The notes: generated by a model not told the origin, from the letters alone. DNA of 64,000 bases from an uncultured Paracoccaceae bacterium (GCA_943788135.1 CALSPC010000006.1:1-64000); one strand, 5' to 3'; positions 20,932-32,401 are shown, counted from the first letter of the stretch. Made by a program: numbers and translations.

Positions 20932-22473
20932 TTACTCCCACTCTATCGTTGCAGGTGGTTTTGAACTAATATCATACACCACTCTGTTTACTCCTTTAAC
21001 TTTGTTAATGATCTCATTTGAGGTTTTTTGCAGAAATTCATAGGGTAAGTTTACCCAATCAGCAGTCATTCCATCGGTGCTTTCTACAGCTCTCAAAGCG
21101 ACACATTTTTCATAGGTACGTTCATCACCCATAACGCCTACACTATTTACGGGGAGCAGCATAGCACCTGCTTGCCAAACTTTGTCATATAAATCCCAAT
21201 CTCTAAGACCATTAATAAATATGGCATCTACTTCTTGTAAGATACGAACTTTTTCTGGAGTTATATCGCCTAAGATACGTATAGCAAGCCCAGGTCCAGG
21301 AAAAGGATGACGTCCTAATAACTTGGGATCAATACCCATAGAAGCCCCAACACGTCTGACTTCGTCCTTAAACAATGCTCTTAACGGTTCTACAATATCT
21401 AATTTCATAAAATCAGGTAATCCACCAACATTGTGATGACTTTTTATTGTGGCACTTGGTCCACCTGTAGCTGACACACTTTCTATGACATCTGGGTAGA
21501 TTGTACCTTGCGCTAACCATTTTACATCTTTTATCATTTGTGCTTCATCGTCAAAAACTTCAATAAACACACGTCCAATGGCTTTACGTTTGAGTTCTGG
21601 ATCTTCGAGACCTGATAATGCTTCCAAAAAACGTGCCGAAGCATCAACACCTTTAACATTAAGACCCATTCCCTCATATTGGGTTAAAACACTCGAGAAC
21701 TCATCTTTTCTTAACAGTCCATTATTCACGAATATACAATACAGATTTTTCCCAATTGCTTTGTGTAATAATATTGCGGCAACTGTTGAATCTACACCTC
21801 CAGACAATCCAAGTACTACTTTATCATCTTGGATTTTAGATTTTAAATCTGCAACAGTCTCTTCAACAAACGAATCAGGAGTCCAATCTTGTTGAAGCCC
21901 AGCAATAGTTACTAAAAAATTGTGAAGCAAAGTTTTCCCATCAGTAGAATGATACACTTCGGGATGAAATTGAATGGCATAAGTGGTTTCGCCTTCAATT
22001 TTATAAGCCGCATTTTCTACGTCGTGAGTGCTCGCCAATAAAACGCCGTTAGTTGGCAATTGTTTTATGGTATCACTATGACTCATCCAAACTTGGCTAC
22101 CTGAACTAACGCCTTGAAAAAAGGGCTCATTGTCTTTTACAAAAGACAAATTAGCACGGCCATATTCTCTTGTGTTTGATGGCGCAACTTTTCCACCCGA
22201 AAAATGGGCTAAATACTGCGCACCATAACACACCGCTAACATGGGCTTATGGCCTCGGATTTCTGATAAATCTGGGTGCAAAGCATCATCGCCTCTTACA
22301 GATTGCGGACTGCCCGAAAGCACAATGGCTTTGAATTCGTCTAAATTGGTTGGAATTTTATTAAAGGGGTGAATCTCACAATATATATTGAGCTCCCGTA
22401 CACGGCGCGCTATTAGTTGAGTATATTGAGATCCAAAGTCGAGAATTAATACCTTATCATGTTGCATGGTCAA
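20932..22473 (-). CDS. guaA: GMP synthase (glutamine-hydrolysing)
   Basis: [56 protein letters not shown]-term [11 protein letters not shown]. Confidence 0.97.
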   Translation of the reverse strand: MTMQHDKVLILDFGSQYTQLIARRVRELNIYCEIHPFNKIPTNLDEFKAIVLSGSPQSVRGDDALHPDLSEIRGHKPMLAVCYGAQYLAHFSGGKVAPSNTREYGRANLSFVKDNEPFFQGVSSGSQVWMSHSDTIKQLPTNGVLLASTHDVENAAYKIEGETTYAIQFHPEVYHSTDGKTLLHNFLVTIAGLQQDWTPDSFVEETVADLKSKIQDDKVVLGLSGGVDSTVAAILLHKAIGKNLYCIFVNNGLLRKDEFSSVLTQYEGMGLNVKGVDASARFLEALSGLEDPELKRKAIGRVFIEVFDDEAQMIKDVKWLAQGTIYPDVIESVSATGGPSATIKSHHNVGGLPDFMKLDIVEPLRALFKDEVRRVGASMGIDPKLLGRHPFPGPGLAIRILGDITPEKVRILQEVDAIFINGLRDWDLYDKVWQAGAMLLPVNSVGVMGDERTYEKCVALRAVESTDGMTADWVNLPYEFLQKTSNEIINKVKGVNRVVYDISSKPPATIEWE

Positions 22474-22516
22474 AAGTAATATTTATTACTAAATTGACCC
22501 GCATATTTTTAAACTT

Positions 22517-24128
22517 TTAAAGGGTTAAAACATGAAATTTTTGATTTAGAGGATCGAGCTCTAATTTGAGGCGTTTTATAAGCTCATCGCCGTGGTCCAT
22601 ATAAAACTCTGAAAAATTCGTGAACCGCTCTTGCAGACTCCCATTCGGAAACAATGCTAAGTGAAGTGCTTCCAATCGGTTGAGGTAATCTTTATGCATT
22701 TTTTTTTCAGCTTTTTGAAGGCGCTTTTCTAAAACCTTCAACCCTTTTATTTGCTTTTTTTCTTGTGCTGAAACAGCACCTAAAAAAGACTTATCTGTTT
22801 GATTAGCAAGAGTATATAAATACTTAAACTGTTGGGCTAAATGCTGTTTTTGAATTGAAAAATCAATTGGTAATGCTGCTATTTTTTTGAGCTGAGAATT
22901 CATTAAGGACTGTTTGTCTAAAAGAATATCAGAAACAGACAGTTTTAATTTTTCTAATTTTTGCTGCTGTTTTTTACTTATTAATAGCACAGAATTTCGA
23001 TGTAAAAGAATCGGAAACTGTAGCTGTTCAGAATCAAAATAAGATTTCAATTGCAGCCAATATGATAATTCACCACCACCGCCAATATAACATAGGTTTG
23101 GCAAAATAGTTTCTTGATACAATGGACGTAGGATTACATTTGGAGAAAAGCGCTCGGGGTGTGCATCCAGTTCTTCCAAAATACCAGATAAATCCCAAGA
23201 GAGGCTGGTATTTAGTACTGAAAAAGTAGCTTCTTTTTTAATGATACGCTCTCTCAAATTATCTTTTAAATAAAATAAATTTAATTCACGTGGATTAACT
23301 TGTGGTTTGTAAGAATCATCAATAGCTTTAAGACATTTATTAGTTGTACTAACATAGTTAAAGGACTTTTGATGTGTTAGCTCGGATTTGATGTGTGGGA
23401 TACATAAGCGCTTTAAGGTACTGTCATCGCCATCAATACACAGTAATCCATCTGAACCAAATAAGGTATGAACCAAAAAACGTGTGGCATCTGCCAAATT
23501 TGTATGTAGTAGTATACGCATTTGTGATCAATGTTTTAAGTTCTAAAGCATGACTAGAATTACCCAAAGCTTTAGAAAACACCTCTATAAACTCTGTAAG
23601 ATTTGAAGTCGATAATCGACCGACGGCTCCAGAAGTATTTTGTGTCCATTGAAAGCGTTTATTTTGAAAATTGAAATGATTTATTTCATCAAAATCATGA
23701 TCCTCAGTAGCCATCCAAAAAACAGGAACAAAATTTTGTTGTGGATAGGTGCTTTTTAACGTTTTTGCTAAATTAATGGTCGAAATAATTTTATACAAAA
23801 AGTATAATGGACCACCCATTAAGTTTAATTGATGCCCTGTAGTTACGGTAAAGGTATTCTTATTTTCAAGGGATTTAATAACCTTAGTCGTCAATGCTGT
23901 GGTTTGAAACTGGCTATATTGTGCCGTTAAAGTCTTCACTAAAACTGCTCTTTTATCAGAACTAAAAGTGGATTGTTTGGCTTCTAACTGGGCTTTAAAG
24001 TTCTCTATAGTGGGAAAACGATTATAGAGCGATTTCAGTTCCGCGCGGTTTTCTACATAATCGCAGATTAGCTTCGATACATAGGCAGTGTTACGGAAAG
24101 AAATACAATCTGTTGGCATAGCATTCAC
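22517..24128 (-). pseudogene. bshC: Bacillithiol biosynthesis cysteine-adding enzyme, split by one frameshift near 23504
   Basis: N-part 23433..24128 ([45 protein letters not shown]) continues in another frame as [33 protein letters not shown]. Confidence 0.85.
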
Positions 24129-24175
24129 TTAATGGATGTAAAGATACTTTATTTCTTTTGTACTTGAAAAGTGCA

Positions 24176-25477
24176 TTATACAACTTCAGCATACAAGTCA
24201 AAATCGGCAGCTTCGGTGACTTTAACAGTGGCAAACTCACCCGTTTTAAGATATGTTTGTGAAGCCTTAATAAGCACCTCATTATCAACGTCAGGCGAAT
24301 CAAATTCAGTACGACCCACAAAGTATTCACCTTCTTTACGATCGATAACAACTTTAAAAGTTTCTCCTATTTTAGCTTGATTCAATTCCCATGAAATTTG
24401 AGATTGAATTTCCATAATTTCATTAGCTCGTGCCATCTTCACCTCTTCTGGCACATCATCCTCTAAATTAAAAGCATGTGTGTTTTCTTCGTGTGAATAC
24501 GTAAAACATCCTAAACGCTCAAAACGCATGGCTTCTACCCAAGTTTTTAAAGTTTGATAATCTTCTTCTGTTTCTCCTGGGTACCCCACAATTAAGGTTG
24601 TTCTGATGGTCATTTCGGGAACAGCAGCTCTAAATTGTTTGAGAAGTTTAGTTGTTTTTTCTTGGGTTGTTCCACGACGCATACTTTTGAGTATTTTATC
24701 AGAAATATGTTGTAATGGAATATCTAGGTAATTACAAATTTTTGGTTCGCGTTTCATCACATCTAAAACATCCATCGGAAAGCCTGTTGGGAAGGCGTAA
24801 TGTAAACGAATCCATTCGATACCTTCTACCTTTACTAGGGCTTCCAAAAGCGTTGCAAGGTTGCGTTTTTTATATAAATCTAACCCATAATAGGTTAAAT
24901 CTTGTGCAATTAAAACTAATTCTTTCACGCCAGAAGCTGCCAACTTCTCGGCTTCTATGACTAAGTTTTCAATGGGGGTCGATTTATGTTTTCCACGCAT
25001 AAGTGGAATTGCACAAAAACTACAGGGACGATCACAACCTTCTGCAATTTTTAGATAGGCATAATTTTTTGGTGTAGTGGTCAAACGCTCTCCGATCAGC
25101 TCATGCTTATAATCCGCTCCTAATGCTTTAAGGAGTTGAGGCAATTCAGTCGTTCCAAAATACTGATCAACATTTGGTATTTCTTTCTGTAAGTCTGGCT
25201 TATAACGCTCGCTTAAACATCCGGTTACATAGACTTTATCGACGTCTCCATCCTCTTTTTTCTGCATGTAGTCTAGGATGGTATTAACGCTTTCTTCCTT
25301 GGCATTATTAATAAAACCACAGGTATTGATTACTACAATATTACCATCGTCTTCATGAACAACTTCTTTGCCACTTGCCTTGAGTTGCCCCATTAACACT
25401 TCACTGTCGTAGACGTTTTTACTACATCCTAAAGTGACGACATTTATTTTATTTTTCTTAAGTGTTTTGGTTCTCAT
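24176..25477 (-). CDS. rimO: Ribosomal protein S12 methylthiotransferase
   Basis: VTLGCSKNVYDSEVLMGQL, KIAEGCDRPCSFCAIPLMRGKHKS radical-SAM Cys motif, C-term TRAM domain. Confidence 0.95.
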   Translation of the reverse strand: MRTKTLKKNKINVVTLGCSKNVYDSEVLMGQLKASGKEVVHEDDGNIVVINTCGFINNAKEESVNTILDYMQKKEDGDVDKVYVTGCLSERYKPDLQKEIPNVDQYFGTTELPQLLKALGADYKHELIGERLTTTPKNYAYLKIAEGCDRPCSFCAIPLMRGKHKSTPIENLVIEAEKLAASGVKELVLIAQDLTYYGLDLYKKRNLATLLEALVKVEGIEWIRLHYAFPTGFPMDVLDVMKREPKICNYLDIPLQHISDKILKSMRRGTTQEKTTKLLKQFRAAVPEMTIRTTLIVGYPGETEEDYQTLKTWVEAMRFERLGCFTYSHEENTHAFNLEDDVPEEVKMARANEIMEIQSQISWELNQAKIGETFKVVIDRKEGEYFVGRTEFDSPDVDNEVLIKASQTYLKTGEFATVKVTEAADFDLYAEVV

Positions 25478-25500
25478 GAAGCACTATTGTGTATTATAAT

Positions 25501-26454
25501 TTATTTAAAGAAAGAATCTACAAATTCAAATTTATTAAAAACTTGAAGGTCTTCTAGACCTTCGCCAACGCCAATATAGCGGACAGGAATTTGAAATTCA
25601 TCGCTAATTCCAATGACAACGCCGCCTTTGGCAGTACCGTCTAATTTTGTAATTGCTAAAGCTGAAACTTCAGTTGCCGCAGTAAATTGCTTCGCTTGTT
25701 CAAATGCATTTTGTCCAGTAGACCCGTCGAGTACCAATAAAACTTCATGAGGCGAATGGTCTACAACTTTTTGCATCACACGTTTGACTTTACTCAATTC
25801 ATTCATTAAATTAACCTTGTTGTGTAAACGCCCTGCGGTATCAATAATAACAACATCAGCATTTGAGGTCACTGCACTTTGGAGGGTATCAAATGCTACA
25901 GAAGCAGGATCACTACCCATGGATTGTTTTATGATGGGCACACCCACACGATCTGCCCAAACTTGTAATTGATCAATGGCAGCCGCTCTAAATGTATCGG
26001 CAGCACCTAACACAACGTTTAAGCCTTGTTTTTTGAGCTGATAGGCAAGCTTGCCAATAGTAGTGGTTTTACCAGCACCATTAACCCCTACAACCATAAT
26101 AACGTAAGGTCTATGAGTGTCTGGAATCGAAAATTCGGTAGCTTCTCCAGCATTAGTTTCAGATAAAAGCCCGGCAATTTCTTCGCGTAAAATCAGATTT
26201 AAAGCTTCAGTTCCGACATATTTATCTTGGGCAACACGAGCTTCTATTCTGTCAATGATTTTTAAAGTTGTATTAACACCAACATCACTTGTAACCAGCA
26301 CTTCTTCTAAATCATCTAAAACATCTGCATCAACCTTAGATTTTCCTACAACAACTTTACTTAACTTATCAAAAAAGGAGGATTTAGATTTCTCTAAGCC
26401 TTTATCAAGCGTCGCTTTTTTATCGGATGAAAATATGTTTTTAAAAAAACTCAT
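25501..26454 (-). CDS. ftsY: Signal recognition particle receptor FtsY
   Basis: VVGVNGAGKTTTIGKLAYQL, GAADTFRAAAIDQLQVWADR, DTAGRLHNKVNLMNEL. Confidence 0.96.
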   Translation of the reverse strand: MSFFKNIFSSDKKATLDKGLEKSKSSFFDKLSKVVVGKSKVDADVLDDLEEVLVTSDVGVNTTLKIIDRIEARVAQDKYVGTEALNLILREEIAGLLSETNAGEATEFSIPDTHRPYVIMVVGVNGAGKTTTIGKLAYQLKKQGLNVVLGAADTFRAAAIDQLQVWADRVGVPIIKQSMGSDPASVAFDTLQSAVTSNADVVIIDTAGRLHNKVNLMNELSKVKRVMQKVVDHSPHEVLLVLDGSTGQNAFEQAKQFTAATEVSALAITKLDGTAKGGVVIGISDEFQIPVRYIGVGEGLEDLQVFNKFEFVDSFFK

Positions 26455-26504
26455 AAGTCAACTATTTATCTATTCACAAAAGTAGCATTAAAAGTAAGGA
26501 AAGT

Positions 26505-26537
26505 AAAAAAAAAGCTGCTTAAAAATAAAGCAGCTTT
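26505..26537 (-). terminator. Rho-independent terminator (minus strand) upstream of ftsY
   Basis: mRNA-sense AAAGCTGCTT-TATTTTT-AAGCAGCTTTTTTTTT. Confidence 0.8.
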
Positions 26538-26561
26538 GTAGGGGATATTAATGGCGTAAAT

Positions 26562-26714
26562 TTATTTCTTACTTAAAAACTCATTTACCTTTTCAGGTGC
26601 CATTATAGATTCAACAAAAATGTAAGCTCCTGATTTTGGAGACTTCACCATTTTGATCGCTTTTGTTAAACGCTTTGATCCTGTTTGTAAGGATGCTACT
26701 GATTTCTTTGCCAT
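26562..26714 (-). CDS. DUF4295 family small protein (50 aa), absent from the supplied ORF track
   Basis: Minus-strand reading MAKKSVASLQTGSKRLTKAIKMVKSPKSGAYIFVESIMAPEKVNEFLSKK*; conserved position between rpmG and ftsY in Bacteroidota. Confidence 0.88.
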   Translation of the reverse strand: MAKKSVASLQTGSKRLTKAIKMVKSPKSGAYIFVESIMAPEKVNEFLSKK

Positions 26715-26761
26715 GAGTCAAATGTTTTACATTTGAAATTTTACTAGTGTAAAATTTCTAA

Positions 26762-26944
26762 TTATTTAATTTCTTTGTGAACCGTCATTTTCTTTAGGAT
26801 TGGATTAAATTTCTTAATCTCCATACGATCCGGTGTATTCTTCTTGTTCTTAGTTGTAATATATCTTGAAGTTCCTGCTTTTCCAGAATCTTTGTGCTCT
26901 GTGCATTCTAATATTACTTGAACTCTATTTCCTTTTTTTGCCAT
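26762..26944 (-). CDS. rpmG: 50S ribosomal protein L33
   Basis: [52 protein letters not shown]. Confidence 0.97.
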   Translation of the reverse strand: MAKKGNRVQVILECTEHKDSGKAGTSRYITTKNKKNTPDRMEIKKFNPILKKMTVHKEIK

Positions 26945-26968
26945 TTTACAATGCTTTTAATGTTAGGT

Positions 26969-27205
26969 TTATTTTAAAAACCCTTTAGACTTTGCTTCTT
27001 TTATTGCAGCAGCAATACCAATTTTATTGATCGTTTTTAAGGCTGCAGCAGAAACCCTTAACGTTATCCAGTTATCTTCTTCTGGAATGTAGAAACGTTT
27101 TTTGATTAAATTGACATTAAATCTACGTTTCGTTCTATTTAAGGCGTGAGAAACATTGTTTCCAAACATTGCTCTTTTACCTGTTAGTTCACAAATTCTT
27201 GACAT
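26969..27205 (-). CDS. rpmB: 50S ribosomal protein L28
   Basis: [33 protein letters not shown]. Confidence 0.97.
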   Translation of the reverse strand: MSRICELTGKRAMFGNNVSHALNRTKRRFNVNLIKKRFYIPEEDNWITLRVSAAALKTINKIGIAAAIKEAKSKGFLK

Positions 27206-27284
27206 TTTTCTTAACTTTAATTGTTTTGTTGTTTCAAAACGAGGTGCAAAAATACGAATTCTTTAGAAGTACACAAGCTTTATA

Positions 27285-28535
27285 TTAGCATTTTTTAAAA
27301 ATTTCTTTTTGAAACAAGGTAAACGCCATAGTTACTGCTTTTTGAACCACCCTAAGTCGTTGTGTTCCAAAGTTAAATTTTTGAGAATAAACGCCTTTAG
27401 GCGTAGCAATAGCAATAACAACCGTCCCCACCGCTTCGTCTGAATCTCCTTTAGAAGGTCCTGCATTTCCCGTTGTTGCGATACCATAATCCGAATCAAA
27501 TACACGCTTAACGTTCTCAGCCATTGCTTCTGCAACTTCAGAACTGACAACCGAATGCTTTTCAATTAGGTCTTCATCTACTTTCAAAATATTGATTTTA
27601 GACGCTGTGGAATAGGCTACCATACCGCCCTTAAAGTACGTCGATGCTCCTGGATAAGCAGTGATGTTTTCAGCGATTTTACCTCCAGTACAGCTTTCTG
27701 CAATGGCAAGGGTCTTTCCAAGTTTGACAAGTTGATTACCAATAATCTGCTCAATTGAAGACTGCTCTTCAAAACCAACAAAAATATCATTAATCAAAGG
27801 CAATAATGCAGTCACTTGTGCTTCGACAGCTGCACTAATAACTGCTTCGTCAAATCCCGTAGATGACAACCTCAAACGCACTCTACCAAGATTTGGAAGA
27901 TAAGCTAGTTTAATTGAAGATGGCAAGGCTGCTTCCCAATCTTTGATACGCTCTGCAATAACACTCTCTCCTAACCCATAGGTCAGTAGCGTTTTGTGTA
28001 ATATAAAAGGGCAATCAAATTTTTCTGAAATTCGGGGTAAGACCTCTTCATTCATTAAGCCTTTCATTTCATAAGGGACGCCAGGTAGCGAGATAAAAAC
28101 CGTATTGTTCTTCTCAATCCACATGCCTGGAGCACTCCCCGACTTATTCATCAAGGCAGTAGCTTTAGACAAGACTAGTGACTGGTCGATATTCACTTGC
28201 AAAAGTGGTTGTTTAACAAAGTTTTTCCATAAGTACTTAATATTAGCCAAAACAGCGTCGTCATAGACCAATGTATCTTCAAAGTAGTGGGCTAACGTTG
28301 TTTTTGTAATATCATCTTTGGTCGGTCCTAATCCCCCAGTTATAATCACAATATCTACATTTCTTTCCGCATTTTCAAAAGCGTTTAAAATATGTACCTT
28401 ATCGTCTTGAACAGACGTGATTTGATATACTGAAACCCCAATTTTATTTAAGGCTTTGGCGATAAATGCAGAATTGGTATCTACAATTTGACCAATTAGA
28501 ATTTCATCTCCAATGGTTATTATTTCTGCTTTCAT
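27285..28535 (-). CDS. cinA: CinA family protein (competence/damage-inducible, NMN amidohydrolase domain)
   Basis: AEIITIGDEILIGQIVDTNSAFIAKALN, TGGLGPTKDDITK, C-term AESCTGGKIAENITAYPGAS. Confidence 0.94.
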   Translation of the reverse strand: MKAEIITIGDEILIGQIVDTNSAFIAKALNKIGVSVYQITSVQDDKVHILNAFENAERNVDIVIITGGLGPTKDDITKTTLAHYFEDTLVYDDAVLANIKYLWKNFVKQPLLQVNIDQSLVLSKATALMNKSGSAPGMWIEKNNTVFISLPGVPYEMKGLMNEEVLPRISEKFDCPFILHKTLLTYGLGESVIAERIKDWEAALPSSIKLAYLPNLGRVRLRLSSTGFDEAVISAAVEAQVTALLPLINDIFVGFEEQSSIEQIIGNQLVKLGKTLAIAESCTGGKIAENITAYPGASTYFKGGMVAYSTASKINILKVDEDLIEKHSVVSSEVAEAMAENVKRVFDSDYGIATTGNAGPSKGDSDEAVGTVVIAIATPKGVYSQKFNFGTQRLRVVQKAVTMAFTLFQKEIFKKC

Positions 28536-28538
28536 ATT

Positions 28539-29151
28539 TTATTTAACTTTGATCGAAAAGAATTCGTCTTCCCCAATATACCCTTTCAAAGTATCATCAG
28601 GCTGCCACGCGACTCACGCCCGATGGCGTTCCCGTGAAAATTACATCTCCAATCTTTAGCGTAAAAAACTGAGAAACATAAGCGATAATTTCATCAATAG
28701 TCCACAACATATCCTTTGTGGAGGAAGACTGAACAATTGTATTGTTTTTATGAAGACTAAAGGGAAGATTGCTAAGGTCATCAAAACTTGATTTTGAAAC
28801 CCATTTCCCTACAACGGCTGAACCATCAAAGGCTTTCGATTTTTCCCAAGGCAAGCCTTTATCTTTCAGTTTTTTTTGAAGATCTCGAGCTGTAAAATCA
28901 ATTCCTAAGCCAATTTGGTCGTAGTATTTATGCGCAAATTTTGAATCGATATGTTTTCCAACACGATTGATTTTTACTAGAACCTCAACTTCATGGTGTA
29001 CCTCATCTGAAAAATCTGGAATAAAAAAGGGTTGTTTTTTTAAAAGGATTGCAGTATCAGGTTTCAAAAAAATTACCGGTTCGGATGGTTTTTCATTTTT
29101 GAGTTCTGATATGTGTTGCGCATAATTACGCCCAATACAAATGAGCTTCAT
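28539..29151 (-). pseudogene. Fumarylacetoacetate hydrolase family protein; C-terminus frameshifted near 28600
   Basis: ICIGRNYAQHISELKNEKPSEPVIFLKPDTAIL...GDVIFTGTPSGVSRVAA; removing one C restores DDTLKGYIGEDEFFSIKVK* ending at 28539. Confidence 0.82.
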
Positions 29152-29928
29152 TAGTGGAGTTTATTATTGAACGCTCTTAATTTGATAGCCGTTAATACTT
29201 TTTTGGTGTAGAGTGGGAAATCCGCTGAAAGTAGCCATCCAAAATATCCTGGTTCTTTGTCTAGAATTTCAGTCACTTTTTTGCCGTTGTGTTTTCCAAA
29301 AGAAAAACACTCATCACCATCTTTATCATAAGCAATAAAACCAGCAAAATCAGCAATTTTTTTACGCGAACTAAAGTCGGCTAAAAATGTGGTGTCATTT
29401 TCTAAATTTTCATAACGGTCTAGTTGCGCTTTTAAAACCTCGTATGTTGCCATAGTATCAGCTTCAGCGCTGTGAGCATCGTCTAAACTTCTATCACAGT
29501 AGAACTTAAATGCCGCCGATAGCGTGCGTTGTTCCATTTTGTGAAAAATAGTTTGCACATCAATAGACTGTCTGTTTTTCATATCAAAATCAACACCTGC
29601 TCTTAGCATTTCCTCTGCTAGTAAAGGAATATCGAAACGGTTAGAATTAAACCCTCCTAAATCTGAATCTTTAATCCATGAATGAATTTCTTTTGCCAAG
29701 CGATTTAAATGTGGGGGCATTAGCTACTTTTTCATTTGTAATCCCATGAACGGCAACAACCTGAGGAGGAATGTCCATTTCTGGGTTTACTAACCATGTT
29801 TTTTTGTCTTCAGAACCATCGGGATTTACTTTTAAAATAGAAATTTCAACAATTCTATCTTTAGTGATACTGATGCCTGTCGTTTCTAAATCAAAGAAAC
29901 AAATCGATTTATTTAGATTTAATTGCAT
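29151..29928 (-). pseudogene. 3'-5' exonuclease (DnaQ-like), split by one frameshift near 29696
   Basis: FFDLETTGISITKDRIVEISILKV...HGITNEKVANAPTFKSL | AKEIHSWIKDSDLGGFNSNRFDIPLLAEEML; removal of one G restores the frame. Confidence 0.85.
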
Positions 29929-29930
29929 GT

Positions 29931-31241
29931 TTATAGTGTTCTGTTTTCATCCCAAGCTTCGAGATACTCTTTGATTGTTTTTATAAACTGCCCGCCTAGT
30001 GCACCATTAACTACCCGGTGATCGTAGGAATGTGATAAAAATAATTTTTGTCTAATCCCTATAAAATCGCCTTCGCTAGTTTCAATAACAGCTGGCACTT
30101 TTCTAATAGCGCCAAGGGCCAAAATACCAACTTGTGGTTGATTGATGATTGGTGTACCCATAATACTTCCGAAACTTCCAACATTAGTTACGGTATATGT
30201 ACCATCTTGAATATCATCCGGTTTCAATGTATTGGTTCGTGCACGATGCGCTAAATCATTCACGCTTTTAGTCATACCAATTAAGTTTAATTGATCTGCG
30301 TTTTTAATTACTGGTACAATTAAATTACCATCGTCCAAAGCCGCAGCCATTCCGATATTGATATTTTTACGTTTGATTATTTTACCGTCCTGTAGCGAAA
30401 TATTAAGCATAGGATGCTGTGTGAGCGCATAGGCAACAGCTTCTAAAAATATAGGAGTAAAGGTCAAGTTTTGTCCCTCACGAGCTTTGAAAGCTTCTTT
30501 TATTTTGAGTCTCCAATTCCAGATTTTGGTAACATCAACTTCGATAAAAGACTGTACATGTGCTGCGGTCTGTAAAGACTGCGTCATGTGTTTAGACACG
30601 AGTTTACCCATACGAGATAACTCAATAATTTCATCTTCTCCACGACTGATTACTGGTTGAGCCGTGGTTGAATTTGCGGCAACTGAAACCTGAGGCGGTT
30701 GTGGAGTTTTTATTTCTTCTGATTTCGAATTTGATCTGTTAGACAAATAAGACAAAATATCATTTTTGGTAACTCTACCTTCCTTACCAGACCCAACAAT
30801 CGCATCTAATTCTGCTTGTGAAACACCTTCTTTTTTAGCAATGTTTTTTACTAATGGCGAATAAAAACGGGCGTCGTTAGAGCGTGTTGAAGTTAGTGTC
30901 TCTTGAACTTTATCAATTGAAGCTTCTAACTGTTCAACTTCTACTGGTTCAGGAGTTTGTAGTGTTTCCTTGGGCTGCTCTGTACTAACCGAATCGTTGC
31001 CCGCTGTTTCAATAATTGCAATGGTTTGACCAACTTCGATGACAGCATCAACCTCAAAAAGTTTTTGAATAAGAACACCTTCAACTTCACTTGGAACCTC
31101 ACTATCAACCTTATCCGTCGCGATTTCTAAAACAGCCTCATCAGCTTCAATTGTATCACCTACATCCTTGAGCCATGCCGTTAAAGTGGCTTCTGCTACA
31201 CTCTCACCCATTTTGGGTAATTTAAGTTCAAATTTTGCCAT
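29931..31241 (-). CDS. Dihydrolipoamide acyltransferase (2-oxoacid dehydrogenase E2)
   Basis: Lipoyl domain EIATDKVDSEVPSEVEG; peripheral subunit-binding domain; C-terminal LFLSHSYDHRVVNGALGGQFIK. Confidence 0.94.
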   Translation of the reverse strand: MAKFELKLPKMGESVAEATLTAWLKDVGDTIEADEAVLEIATDKVDSEVPSEVEGVLIQKLFEVDAVIEVGQTIAIIETAGNDSVSTEQPKETLQTPEPVEVEQLEASIDKVQETLTSTRSNDARFYSPLVKNIAKKEGVSQAELDAIVGSGKEGRVTKNDILSYLSNRSNSKSEEIKTPQPPQVSVAANSTTAQPVISRGEDEIIELSRMGKLVSKHMTQSLQTAAHVQSFIEVDVTKIWNWRLKIKEAFKAREGQNLTFTPIFLEAVAYALTQHPMLNISLQDGKIIKRKNINIGMAAALDDGNLIVPVIKNADQLNLIGMTKSVNDLAHRARTNTLKPDDIQDGTYTVTNVGSFGSIMGTPIINQPQVGILALGAIRKVPAVIETSEGDFIGIRQKLFLSHSYDHRVVNGALGGQFIKTIKEYLEAWDENRTL

Positions 31242-31312
31242 AGTTTTATGCGATAGGGTATATTGTTATAGAGCACAAAATTAACTAAAATTGATGAAAC
31301 AATTTGAAAAAT

Positions 31313-32401
31313 TTAAAATTGTATGACCTCGCCTACACTATCTGCAGAATTACTACCCAGTATATAGTGGCAATTTTTAGGTTGTATCTTAAAAATAGAA
31401 GTCTTTACTTTAGGATCTTGCATCTGATTAATAATAGCTTTAAACGACAGTATTGAGGCATCAAAAATTAATTCAGAACTGGAATTTAATTCTTCTAAAG
31501 AAGCAATCACAGACGGATTCAATGTGTTCACTAATCGCGCTTCAGGATGTGTTGAAATTAATACCAATTTTTTCTTGTGTTCAGGGTGCTGCTTATTCAT
31601 CGGCATTACCCGAACTAATAACTTAACTGCTATACTAACCAGGAGATCAAAACACCTATTATATTTAAAGTGTTTTTTATAAAATATTTGCATGGCACCA
31701 TAAAACCGTTTTAGATACACCGCATTCCTTTGCGTACTTTCACCCTTATAATGAATCACAGATGTAGATCCAAAATAGTAATTATTAAACCCTTTTTTAT
31801 GAGCTTTAAAAGAGAAATCAATATCTTCTCCGTACATGAAATAATCTTCATCAAACCCGTCTAGGCAATTATATAGTGAGCGCTTCAAAAACATAAAGGC
31901 ACCAACTAAGACCTCTACTTTTGCAGTATCAAATTCATTGATATGATTGGCATAATAGGCCTTAGAATTTCCAAATATTTTTTTAACTGCAATTTTAATT
32001 ACTGGAATATTGCGTTTACTTTCAGGAAGAAATTTACCCGCTCCATCAATTAAACGACAACCTATAATCCCTAAATCTATTTGTTGTTCTGCAAAATCAA
32101 GAAGCGATTGAAACGTATCTTCTGCCACTACTGTATCTGGGTTCAAAATACAAACATACTCCCCTTTAGCTACTTTAACGGCTTGGTTATTGGCTTTTGA
32201 AAATCCGACATTTGATGCATTTTCAATTAAAGTTACTGATGGAAATTTTTCCTTTACCATGGCGCAACTTCCATCTTTAGAATCGTTGTCTATAACAATA
32301 ATTTCTGAATCAATACCATCTAATGCAGCCCCTACACTTTGCAGACACAGTTCAAGAAAATAGCGCACATTATAATTTAGTATGACAACGGATAGTCTCA
32401 A
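31313..32401 (-). CDS. Glycosyltransferase family 2
   Basis: SVVILNYNVRYFLELCLQSV, EIIVIDNDSKDGS, ILNPDTVV, FDEDYFMYGEDIDFSFKAHKKG. Confidence 0.92.
   Translation of the reverse strand: MRLSVVILNYNVRYFLELCLQSVGAALDGIDSEIIVIDNDSKDGSCAMVKEKFPSVTLIENASNVGFSKANNQAVKVAKGEYVCILNPDTVVAEDTFQSLLDFAEQQIDLGIIGCRLIDGAGKFLPESKRNIPVIKIAVKKIFGNSKAYYANHINEFDTAKVEVLVGAFMFLKRSLYNCLDGFDEDYFMYGEDIDFSFKAHKKGFNNYYFGSTSVIHYKGESTQRNAVYLKRFYGAMQIFYKKHFKYNRCFDLLVSIAVKLLVRVMPMNKQHPEHKKKLVLISTHPEARLVNTLNPSVIASLEELNSSSELIFDASILSFKAIINQMQDPKVKTSIFKIQPKNCHYILGSNSADSVGEVIQF

Noticed and set aside
29690-29710. Programmed ribosomal frameshift in the exonuclease gene
   Set aside because: No clear heptamer slippery site plus downstream structure; matches the insertion-error pattern seen in other genes.
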